From CAVQEK01 sp964596645 (GTDB lineage Bacteria > Bacteroidota > Bacteroidia > Cytophagales > Cyclobacteriaceae), in NCBI GenBank assembly GCA_964596645.1, contig CAZQVB010000039.1, forward strand, positions 1 through 38,006: a DNA stretch of 38,006 bases, in the 5' to 3' direction. A model generated the notes under the pieces. That model was not told the origin of the DNA and did not search any database. It saw only the letters and a program-made list of their open reading frames with translations. Shown one piece after another: positions 6,464 to 14,151 of the stretch. The translations under genes were made by a program, and so were the position numbers. Every line of letters starts with the position of its first letter. Positions within the stretch are counted from its first letter, which is position 1.

Positions 6464-9400
6464 ATGCCATACTACGCAGGCTCCTTCATCCGACAGATAG
6501 GCCCAAAAGCAGCCCCATGCCTTTTGCTCGCATTGCTCACTTGCTGCTCTGTAGATAAGCCGGAGGAAATACAAGAAGCTGAGCTGCACATACCGCAAAA
6601 GATCGACTTCAACCTCCATGTAAAGCCCATCCTTTCTGACCGCTGCTATGCCTGCCATGGGCCCGACAACAACAGCAGAAAGGCCAATCTTCGCCTCGAT
6701 ACCGAGGAGGGTGCTTTTGCCAAAATAGGAGAAGAAAAAGATCACCATGCCATCGTGGCCGGCAACCTCAACAAGAGCAGCGTATATCACCGGCTCGTCA
6801 CCAGTGATCCCAACCAGATGATGCCGCCGCCTGAGTCTAACCTCACGCTGAGCAATGAGGAAAAAGCCATATTGATACGATGGATAGAGCAGGGTGCAGA
6901 ATGGAAAGATCACTGGTCCTTTATAAAACCGGAAAAGGCCAGACTGCCCAAAGTGAAAAACGGTGACTGGGTCAGAAATGAAATTGACCAATTTGTGCTG
7001 GCCAAATTGGAAAGTGCCGACCTCGCGCCTACTGAAGAAGCCGATAGACGCACATGGCTGCGGCGCGCGAGTTTCGACCTCACCGGCCTGCCTCCCAACC
7101 AGGCGCACATCGAGGCATTTCTCACAGACGATACAGAGCAGGCCTATGACCATGCCGTTGATCGCATGCTGCAAAGTGATGCCTGTGCTGAGCGCCTCAC
7201 CATGGATTGGATGGATGTAGCCCGCTACGCCGATTCGCACGGATACCACGCCGATGGCTACCGCTACATGTGGCCCTGGCGCGACTGGGTCATCGAAGCC
7301 TTTCGCCGCAACATGCCCTACGATCAATTCTTGCTGTGGCAGATTGCCGGCGACCTGCTGCCAAATGCCAACAAAGAAACTATCCTGGCCACTGCATTCA
7401 ACAGAAACCACCCCATGACGGCCGAGGGGGGCATCATCGACGAAGAGTACCGCATGGAGTATGTCTTCGACAGGGCCAATACTACCTCAAGGGCATTCCT
7501 CGGTTTGACGTTGGAATGCGCACAGTGCCACGATCATAAGTACGACCCGCTTTCGCAAAAAGATTTTTTTGCGCTCACCGCTTTCTACAACAACCTGGAT
7601 GAAATAGGTATGACTGGCGACGACGGAAATACTGGCCCGTTGATGCTCCTGCCAGAGAAAGAGGCTGAACAGAAATTGCAGTTTCTGCAGCAAACCATAG
7701 CTGAACAGGAGCAGATGCTCGCTCATAGACAGCAAATGGGGCAGACAAAAGAATTGGCACCCTTGCCAGCCGGGCAGATAGTGAAGCAAATCGGAACGGG
7801 ACTGCTCGCTCACCTGCCGCTCGACACACAGCACAATGGAGAAACAGTAAACAATGCCGCACCAGCAAACAAGGTAAGGGTGGCTGGCAAGCCGCAGCTG
7901 GTGGATGGTGTGCGCGGCAAAGCGGTGCGCACAGCACACGATTTCGATTTTTTAGAGTTAAAAGAAATCGGCCAGTTCGAAATGACCGATCCTTTTACGG
8001 TATCCTTTTGGGTAAAGCCCGAGGAGCTCGATCACTATCAGGCCCTCTTTGGCAATGCAGGCCATAAGAATTCCTTCTGGCGCGGATATGAGGCGTACCT
8101 CGACAGCATCAACCGCGTTTCGTTCCGCCTGATCCATGCCAAGCCGCACAATGTGCTTCATATCGCCACCGGCGCTGCCATACCCTTGCAGGCCTGGAGC
8201 CACATCACCGCGGTATACGATGGCTCCGGTCTGGCAGCCGGCGCCGGCTTATATATCAATGGCCAACGTGCCGATACGCACATCTTGCGCGACAACCTGT
8301 ACAAGAGTATTCGTCCCGTAGGGCCAGATTATCAATTCGACAACCGCGCCTTACGTTTCGGAAAAAGCTACAGCACTTTCAGTGGCGACGACGGCATATT
8401 CACCGGCAGCTTCGACGACATCCGCCTCTACAACCGTGCGCTCACGGCTGTGGAGATCGCAGGCTTATACAAGACTTACGACATCAGCAATGGCATGCAG
8501 GCCAACGTAAAGCCGGAAGAGTGGGCCGCATATTTTGTGCAATACAAAGACGATACAGCAGCCCAGATCAGAAGCCGCCTGGCACAGTTGCGCCGGGAGC
8601 GGCTGCAGGTGATGAGCGGAGTAGAGGAAATTATGGTGATGAAGGAGCGCGAAACACCCAGAACCACCTATGTGCTCGACCGGGGGCGGTACGATGCGCC
8701 CACCGAACCCGTGCTGCCGGCTACGCCAGCGGTGCTCCCCGACTTCGCAGACTCGCTGCCCGGCAACCGCCTCGGCCTGGCACGCTGGCTCATTCACCCC
8801 GACAATCCGCTGGTGGCACGGGTGGCGGTAAACCGCTACTGGCACCACCTATTTGGGAGAGGCATAGTAGGTACAGTCGAGGATTTTGGCAATCAGGGCG
8901 ACCTGCCTACGCACCCACTGTTGCTGGACTGGCTGGCCGTGGATTTTGTAGAGTCGGGCTGGGATGTGCGGCATCTGCTGAAAAAGATAGTGACCTCGGC
9001 TACCTACCGGCAGGGCTCTGTGGCGCGCAAGGAGCTTCTGGAGAAAGACCCGCAAAACTTGCTGCTTGCCCGCGGCCCCAGGCATCGGCTACAGGGCGAG
9101 ATGATCCGTGACAATGCCTTGTTTGCCAGCGGATTGTTGGTGCAGCAGGTGGGTGGCCCCAGTGTGCGCCCATATCAGCCCGAAGGTCTTTGGATAGAAA
9201 AAGGCACATTCTCTCACATGTTGCTGCGCTACATTCCCGACCATGGCGACAGCCTGTATCGCCGCAGCCTGTACACATTTCTGAAGCGCACATCACCACC
9301 ACCGGCCATGGAAGTGTTTGATGTGCCCAATAGAAACACTTGTACAGTGCGCCGGCAGAGCACCAGCACGCCTTTGCAGCCCCTCGTGTTGATGAACGAT

Positions 9401-9715
9401 CCGCAGTTTATGGAGGCAGCCCGCGTGCTCGCCCAGCGCATTCAGCATGTGGGCGGTCAGGAAATCAGCCGCCAATTGCAACAGGCATTTGTACGCTGCA
9501 CCGGGCGTGAGCTTTCGCAAAGTGAACTGCAGGTATTCGAAAGTTTTTATAAAAGGGAACATGACAGATTTTTGAAAGATGGCCAGGCAGCAAGAGCGGT
9601 GCTGGCCATTGGAGAATATCCGCAAGACCCCACGCTGGATGAAGCGCATACCGCGGCCCTCACCATGGTGGGCAGCCTTATGTTCAATCACTACGAATTT
9701 TACACTAAAAGATAG
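6464..9715 (+). CDS. PSD1-type lipoprotein: planctomycete cytochrome C, DUF1549, LamG, DUF1553
   Basis: The 1083-residue protein is predicted extracytoplasmic. A hydrophobic stretch ending LLALLTCC (Cys27/28) reads as a lipobox. Domains in order: PSCyt1 with the heme-c motif CYACH at 61-65 and MPPP as a likely Met ligand region; DUF1549 (PSCyt2) at about 165-370, including a second CxxCH, CAQCH, at 352-356; a LamG/concanavalin-like jelly roll at about 446-669; DUF1553 (PSD1) from about 765 to 1060 with NRYWHHLFGRGIV and STPLQPLVLMND. Such proteins are abundant in Planctomycetes and Verrucomicrobia and sporadic in Bacteroidota. Their biochemical role is unknown; electron transfer or sugar binding is inferred from heme motifs and LamG. 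It is first of four genes, 6 bp before the DUF1501 gene. Confidence 0.9.
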   Translation: MPYYAGSFIRQIGPKAAPCLLLALLTCCSVDKPEEIQEAELHIPQKIDFNLHVKPILSDRCYACHGPDNNSRKANLRLDTEEGAFAKIGEEKDHHAIVAGNLNKSSVYHRLVTSDPNQMMPPPESNLTLSNEEKAILIRWIEQGAEWKDHWSFIKPEKARLPKVKNGDWVRNEIDQFVLAKLESADLAPTEEADRRTWLRRASFDLTGLPPNQAHIEAFLTDDTEQAYDHAVDRMLQSDACAERLTMDWMDVARYADSHGYHADGYRYMWPWRDWVIEAFRRNMPYDQFLLWQIAGDLLPNANKETILATAFNRNHPMTAEGGIIDEEYRMEYVFDRANTTSRAFLGLTLECAQCHDHKYDPLSQKDFFALTAFYNNLDEIGMTGDDGNTGPLMLLPEKEAEQKLQFLQQTIAEQEQMLAHRQQMGQTKELAPLPAGQIVKQIGTGLLAHLPLDTQHNGETVNNAAPANKVRVAGKPQLVDGVRGKAVRTAHDFDFLELKEIGQFEMTDPFTVSFWVKPEELDHYQALFGNAGHKNSFWRGYEAYLDSINRVSFRLIHAKPHNVLHIATGAAIPLQAWSHITAVYDGSGLAAGAGLYINGQRADTHILRDNLYKSIRPVGPDYQFDNRALRFGKSYSTFSGDDGIFTGSFDDIRLYNRALTAVEIAGLYKTYDISNGMQANVKPEEWAAYFVQYKDDTAAQIRSRLAQLRRERLQVMSGVEEIMVMKERETPRTTYVLDRGRYDAPTEPVLPATPAVLPDFADSLPGNRLGLARWLIHPDNPLVARVAVNRYWHHLFGRGIVGTVEDFGNQGDLPTHPLLLDWLAVDFVESGWDVRHLLKKIVTSATYRQGSVARKELLEKDPQNLLLARGPRHRLQGEMIRDNALFASGLLVQQVGGPSVRPYQPEGLWIEKGTFSHMLLRYIPDHGDSLYRRSLYTFLKRTSPPPAMEVFDVPNRNTCTVRRQSTSTPLQPLVLMNDPQFMEAARVLAQRIQHVGGQEISRQLQQAFVRCTGRELSQSELQVFESFYKREHDRFLKDGQAARAVLAIGEYPQDPTLDEAHTAALTMVGSLMFNHYEFYTKR

Positions 9716-9721
9716 CCGGCC

Positions 9722-11194
9722 ATGAGTCATCTCTGTGACAACACCAATCACTTTTCGCGTCGCGATTTCCTCACTAAAACCGGCCTGGGCATTGGCGGCA
9801 TTGCGCTAGGGAGCCTGCTAAACCCCGGTACACTGATGGGTGCCAGGGCCGGCGGTGTGGCTGGAGCTGCCGACCCGGCCGTGGGCGTTCTCGGTTCCCC
9901 GCATTTTGCCCCCAAGGTGAAGCGCGTCATCTATCTTTTTCAAAGCGGAGGTCCCTCGCAGCTGGAGCTCTATGACTATAAGCCGCTGCTTCAAAAGCGC
10001 AATGGCGAAGAATTGCCGGAATCGGTGCGCCAGGGTCAACGCCTCACCGGCATGACTTCCGGCCAGAAGTCCATACCCATGGCGGGTTCTGTCTTCGACT
10101 TCCAGCAGCACGGGCAGAGCGGGGCCTGGGTGAGCGAGTTGCTGCCCCACATATCGGGTGTGGCCGACGATGTGTGCTTCATCAAGTCCATGTACACCGA
10201 TGCCATCAACCACGACCCGGCCATCACTTTTTTTCAGACGGGGGCGCAGCAGCCTGGCCGCCCCTCCATCGGCTCCTGGATCAGCTACGGCCTTGGCAGC
10301 GACAATGACAACCTGCCCGCCTTTTGTGTGTTGCTCTCCGAAGGAAAAGGTGGTGGGCAACCCCTGTATGCACGGCTGTGGGGCAATGGCTTCTTGCCAT
10401 CCATGCACCAGGGCGTGCAGTTCAGATCGGGCAAAGACCCGGTATTGTACCTGTCAGACCCCGCCGGCGTAGCGCGCGACGATCGGCGTGCTTACCTCGA
10501 CCACCTGAATCAACTCTATCACTTAGCCTACGAGAAAGAACAAGACGCGGAGTTGCATTCGAAAATGGCTCAATATGAAATGGCATATAAAATGCAAACC
10601 TCAGTGCCTGAAACGATGGACATATCCGGTGAGCCGGATCATATCTACGACATGTACGGCCCCGAGTCGCGCGTGCCCGGCACCTATGCGGCCAATTGCC
10701 TGCTGGCCAGGCGGCTCGCAGAGCGCAATGTAAAGTTTGTACAGCTATACCACCAGGGCTGGGATCAGCACGGCAACCTGCCCAGAGACATTAGCACCAT
10801 GGCCAAAAGTGTGGATCAGGCATCGGCGGCATTGGTCAAAGATTTGAAACAGCGCGGCATGCTGGAAGATACACTGGTGATATGGGGCGGCGAATTTGGG
10901 CGCACCAACTATTCCCAGGGCATACTCACACCCGACAACTACGGCAGAGATCATCACCCCCGCTCTTTTACCATGTGGATGGCCGGTGCGGGCATAAAGC
11001 CCGGGTTCACCCATGGCAGCACCGATGAGTTTGGGTACAACGTAGCCACCGATCCGGTGCATGTGCATGATTTTCAGGCCACCCTGCTGCACCTGCTCGG
11101 TGTAGATCACGAGCGGCTTACTTTCAAGCATCAGGGCCGCAGGTATCGCCTCACCGATGTGCATGGAAAAATTGTAAAACCAATTTTAGCATAA
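9722..11194 (+). CDS. DUF1501 protein, Tat-exported, alkaline-phosphatase-like fold
   Basis: The 490-residue protein has a twin-arginine signal (SRRDFLTKTGLGIGGIALGS, Arg13-Arg14), so it is probably exported folded with cofactor. The body carries DUF1501 hallmarks: FQSGGPSQLELYDYKP, SELLPHISGVADDVCFIKSM, INHDPAITFFQTG, RPSIGSWISYGLG, and VIWGGEFGRTNYSQG followed by GRDHHPRSFTMWMAG. DUF1501 proteins are sulfatase/phosphatase-superfamily relatives that usually sit directly beside PSD1-type cytochromes, exactly as here. The His/Asp-rich segments could bind metal; the substrate is unknown. Confidence 0.9.
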   Translation: MSHLCDNTNHFSRRDFLTKTGLGIGGIALGSLLNPGTLMGARAGGVAGAADPAVGVLGSPHFAPKVKRVIYLFQSGGPSQLELYDYKPLLQKRNGEELPESVRQGQRLTGMTSGQKSIPMAGSVFDFQQHGQSGAWVSELLPHISGVADDVCFIKSMYTDAINHDPAITFFQTGAQQPGRPSIGSWISYGLGSDNDNLPAFCVLLSEGKGGGQPLYARLWGNGFLPSMHQGVQFRSGKDPVLYLSDPAGVARDDRRAYLDHLNQLYHLAYEKEQDAELHSKMAQYEMAYKMQTSVPETMDISGEPDHIYDMYGPESRVPGTYAANCLLARRLAERNVKFVQLYHQGWDQHGNLPRDISTMAKSVDQASAALVKDLKQRGMLEDTLVIWGGEFGRTNYSQGILTPDNYGRDHHPRSFTMWMAGAGIKPGFTHGSTDEFGYNVATDPVHVHDFQATLLHLLGVDHERLTFKHQGRRYRLTDVHGKIVKPILA

Positions 11195-11206
11195 ACATTA
11201 TACACA

Positions 11207-12265
11207 ATGTCAATAATTACTCGGAGGAAGTTTGCCACGAACATTATCACTACGGCCGCTGCGGTTGTGCTGGCACCTACTTTTGGTTTTACCTATTGGA
11301 AAAAAATGAAAACACCTAAATCTGCCGAAGTGGTAGGACACGGAGATTATCAGTATCGCGTACACAAACATTGGGGCGTGCAGGATGAAGCCAAAATACC
11401 GGTGAACGATTGCCACGAAATGGTGATGGACAGTAAAGGCCACCTGATATTGCTGACCAATGAAACCAAAAACAATGTGATCGTCTACGACCGCTCTGGC
11501 AAAGTGCTGAGAACCTGGGGAAACCAGTTTCCCGGCGGGCATGGGCTCACCCTGGCCAATGAAGGCGGTGAAGAATTTCTATTCATCACCGACCCCGAGC
11601 TGCATCAAGTTTTTAAATGTACGTTGGATGGCCGAATACTGATGACGCTTGACCATCCGAAAGAGATAAAGGCATATGAAAACGCCGATCAGTATAAGCC
11701 CACCGAAGTAGCCGTTGCGCCCAATGGCGACTTTTACGTTGCCGATGGTTATGGCTTGGATTATATCATTCAATATTCGCCAGGAGGTGAGTATATACGC
11801 CACTTCGGCGGCAAAGGCGAAGGACAAGCGGAGTTGATGAATGCCCATGGTGTTACCTTTGATACACGCAGCTATGATAATCCTTCTTTGCTGGTCACAT
11901 CCAGGGCCAGGCAGGAATTGAAGCGTTTTTCTCTCTCTGGCGAACATCTGGAAACCATTCCATTGCCTGGCTGCTGGATTTGCCGGCCTGTAGTGGATGA
12001 TGAGAATATTTATTTTGCTGTGATCGTGTCGAAGACGTGGGATACGTATGACGGATTTGTGGCGGTATTGAACAAAGACAATCAGGTAGTCTCTGCACCC
12101 GGAGGCTCGAAACCTGAATACAACCATGGCGATCTGCAAGCCATAGCCTACGATGGCCACACCTTCATGAACCCGCATGACGTATGTGTGGACAGCGACA
12201 AAAATCTGTACATACCACAGTGGAATTCCGGCAGGACATATCCGGTGGTGTTGGAGCGTATATAA
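11207..12265 (+). CDS. NHL-repeat beta-propeller protein with Tat-like signal
   Basis: The 352-residue product starts MSIITRRKFATNIITTAAAV; an RR-K-F motif followed by a hydrophobic stretch suggests Tat export. The remainder repeats NHL-like blades of the form GxGLTLA, FLFITDPELHQVFKCTLDGR, PTEVAVAPNGDFYVADGYG, IIQYSPGGEYIRHFGGKGEG and NPHDVCVDSDKNLYIPQWNS. This resembles propeller proteins annotated as peptidylglycine-monooxygenase-like or 6-bladed propellers, but no monooxygenase copper motif is seen. It is third in the operon, 12 bp after the DUF1501 gene. A structural or binding role is inferred. Confidence 0.8.
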   Translation: MSIITRRKFATNIITTAAAVVLAPTFGFTYWKKMKTPKSAEVVGHGDYQYRVHKHWGVQDEAKIPVNDCHEMVMDSKGHLILLTNETKNNVIVYDRSGKVLRTWGNQFPGGHGLTLANEGGEEFLFITDPELHQVFKCTLDGRILMTLDHPKEIKAYENADQYKPTEVAVAPNGDFYVADGYGLDYIIQYSPGGEYIRHFGGKGEGQAELMNAHGVTFDTRSYDNPSLLVTSRARQELKRFSLSGEHLETIPLPGCWICRPVVDDENIYFAVIVSKTWDTYDGFVAVLNKDNQVVSAPGGSKPEYNHGDLQAIAYDGHTFMNPHDVCVDSDKNLYIPQWNSGRTYPVVLERI

Positions 12266-12275
12266 CGGATAGTTT

Positions 12276-13727
12276 ATGAGTATTTTTTTGCAGCAGGACA
12301 GCGCTGACCTGGCGTTGTTTTTCGGGCGGTTCCATCCGCTCATTGTGCATATGCCCATTGGCATATTGTTTTTAGGAATTGTTTTGTTTTTTGCCTCGCG
12401 CAGTCGGCGCTTTCCGGGTCTGGCACCGGCGTTGGATATCACCTTGTTGCTCTCGGCTGTATTTTCTGTGCTTGCGGTGGTGAGCGGGTTTATGCTTTCT
12501 TCGTCGGGCGGCTATGATGCAGTAGCGCTTGATCGGCACAAAATTGCGGGCATTGCACTGGCCGCGCTTTGTGTGCTCATTTTCCTGCTCAATCGGTTTG
12601 CCCTGAAACGTGTAAAAGGAACAGTGCTGGCGCTTCTTGCTGTATTCACTGGCTTTGTACTCATCGTGACGGGGCACCTGGGTGGCAACCTTACCCATGG
12701 CTCGGCCTACCTTTTTCAGCACGCCCCGCAGTTGGTGAAGAACATAGCAGGATACGAGCCCGCGCAGTATTTTGTGAAACGCGAACTGACCGTGCTGGAT
12801 TCGGCCAAACTATTTGAAGATGTGGTTATGCAGATTTTCGATGCCCGATGCATCAGTTGCCATAACCCGGAAAAGAAAAAAGGTGGCCTGTTGCTCACGT
12901 CACACCAGGCAATATCGGAGGGTGGAGAAGGTGGGCCCATATTGGATGTTGATGATCCGGCCGGTAGTGAGCTGATCAGGCGCATCACTTTGCCTCAAGC
13001 CGATGAAAAGGCGATGCCGCCGGAGGGAAAGGAACCACTGACCGAACGGCAGGTGCAATTGCTGGAATTGTGGATATCGCAGGGCGCAGCGCATGGCGCC
13101 GTACTGGCGGAAGCCACCCTGAGCGATGAGGATAAAAAATTGGTGGCGTTGGAGCTGGGGCTTTCATCCGATGCCACGGCCACGGATCAGGCACTCGCTG
13201 CCATTCAAGCACCTGACGTGTCGGATGAGCTGCTGGAAGAATTGCGATCGGAAGGCTTTCAGGTGCGCAGGCTGGCACAGGAGTCGCCACTGCTGGAAGT
13301 GGATTTCTCACTTACTCAGGGAGCACTGAGCGAAGCACAATTCAAAAGCCTTGAAAAGATCACTCCAAATATTGTGTGGCTCAACCTGGGCCGAAGCAGC
13401 ATCAGCAATACACAACTTGCAGCCATCGCCGGCTTGGAAAATGTCGTCCGCCTGCGGCTCGACCAAACCGATATTGGCGACGAAGGGCTCGCACATCTGG
13501 TGGCCTTGAGAAAGCTGGAATACCTCAATTTGTATGGCACCAACATCACCGATGCTTCTCTCGATATCATCAAGGCCATGCCCAGTCTGAAGCGGCTGTT
13601 TATATGGCAGACCGGCCTAAGTGCGGAAGCTATAGAAACACTACGGGCAGAGCGCCCCGACCTGACCATAGAAACGGGTATCTCCAGTGCTGCACTGAAA
13701 AAGACAGCACTTAGGCAGCATATTTAA
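12276..13727 (+). CDS. DUF2231 membrane protein with heme-c (PSCyt1-like) domain and leucine-rich repeats
   Basis: The 483-residue protein begins with four hydrophobic helices (about 20-38, 51-72, 87-106, 111-134) in a DUF2231-like arrangement, including FHPLIVHMPIG. Next comes an extracytoplasmic PSCyt1-like segment with CISCH near residue 191, KGGLLL and AMPPEGKEPLTERQVQLLELWI. The C-terminal 130 residues form leucine-rich repeats (LVALRKLEYLNLYGTNITDA). It is the only multi-spanning member of the operon, so it may anchor the system and link it to the membrane quinone pool; that is inference. Its 3' end overlaps by 17 bp the convergent gene at 13711-13926. Confidence 0.85.
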   Translation: MSIFLQQDSADLALFFGRFHPLIVHMPIGILFLGIVLFFASRSRRFPGLAPALDITLLLSAVFSVLAVVSGFMLSSSGGYDAVALDRHKIAGIALAALCVLIFLLNRFALKRVKGTVLALLAVFTGFVLIVTGHLGGNLTHGSAYLFQHAPQLVKNIAGYEPAQYFVKRELTVLDSAKLFEDVVMQIFDARCISCHNPEKKKGGLLLTSHQAISEGGEGGPILDVDDPAGSELIRRITLPQADEKAMPPEGKEPLTERQVQLLELWISQGAAHGAVLAEATLSDEDKKLVALELGLSSDATATDQALAAIQAPDVSDELLEELRSEGFQVRRLAQESPLLEVDFSLTQGALSEAQFKSLEKITPNIVWLNLGRSSISNTQLAAIAGLENVVRLRLDQTDIGDEGLAHLVALRKLEYLNLYGTNITDASLDIIKAMPSLKRLFIWQTGLSAEAIETLRAERPDLTIETGISSAALKKTALRQHI

Positions 13728-13926
13728 AGCGGTCGAAGCCTTTTATCTCGTATATCGAGGCTGTGTCTTTTACATGAAACACTTCAAAAATGAGTTCATT
13801 GCTCCAGTACAGGCTGATGAGCATCTCTCCGCGGATAAGCGAATGCACCAGCGTAGCGTTTTTCTTCAGGAAGTTTACTTTTTCGTTGAAACTGAGCCCT
13901 TCAAATTCTTTCACTGTCATAGTCAC
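13711..13926 (-). CDS. Small conserved-looking hypothetical protein
   Basis: The 71-residue protein starts MTMTVKEFEGLSFNEKVNFL; a start at the second Met (residue 3) is equally possible. It contains alternating hydrophobic segments (MLISLYWSNELIFEVFHV) that suggest a small alpha/beta fold without membrane segments. It is convergent with, and overlaps by 17 bp, the DUF2231 gene. I recognise no family. Compositionally it looks like a real protein, and the spacing leaves it its own 225-bp upstream region shared with the divergent phosphofructokinase gene. Confidence 0.6.
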   Translation of the reverse strand: MTMTVKEFEGLSFNEKVNFLKKNATLVHSLIRGEMLISLYWSNELIFEVFHVKDTASIYEIKGFDRFKYAA

Positions 13927-14151
13927 TGTTCATTAAGGTGAGGCAACCTGTGCGTTGCTTAAAAAATCTCGTTTCAGAGGACTATTTTATACTCATGAAG
14001 CCGCTGAAAGGTTTCATGAAAATGTAGTGAACATACATACGCGCCCTGGTGACAAAGTAAACCCTGGCTGGTTATAGAAAAATAAAATTTAAGTTTTGAG
14101 AATCAATGCATAGTTTTAGCGTCCACACCCGGAAATCAATCTCTCAATTGT

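Noticed and set aside
6368..7411. 347-codon minus-strand open frame opposite the PSD1-type gene
   Set aside because: Shadow of a conserved cytochrome/DUF1549 coding region with strong codon periodicity on the other strand.
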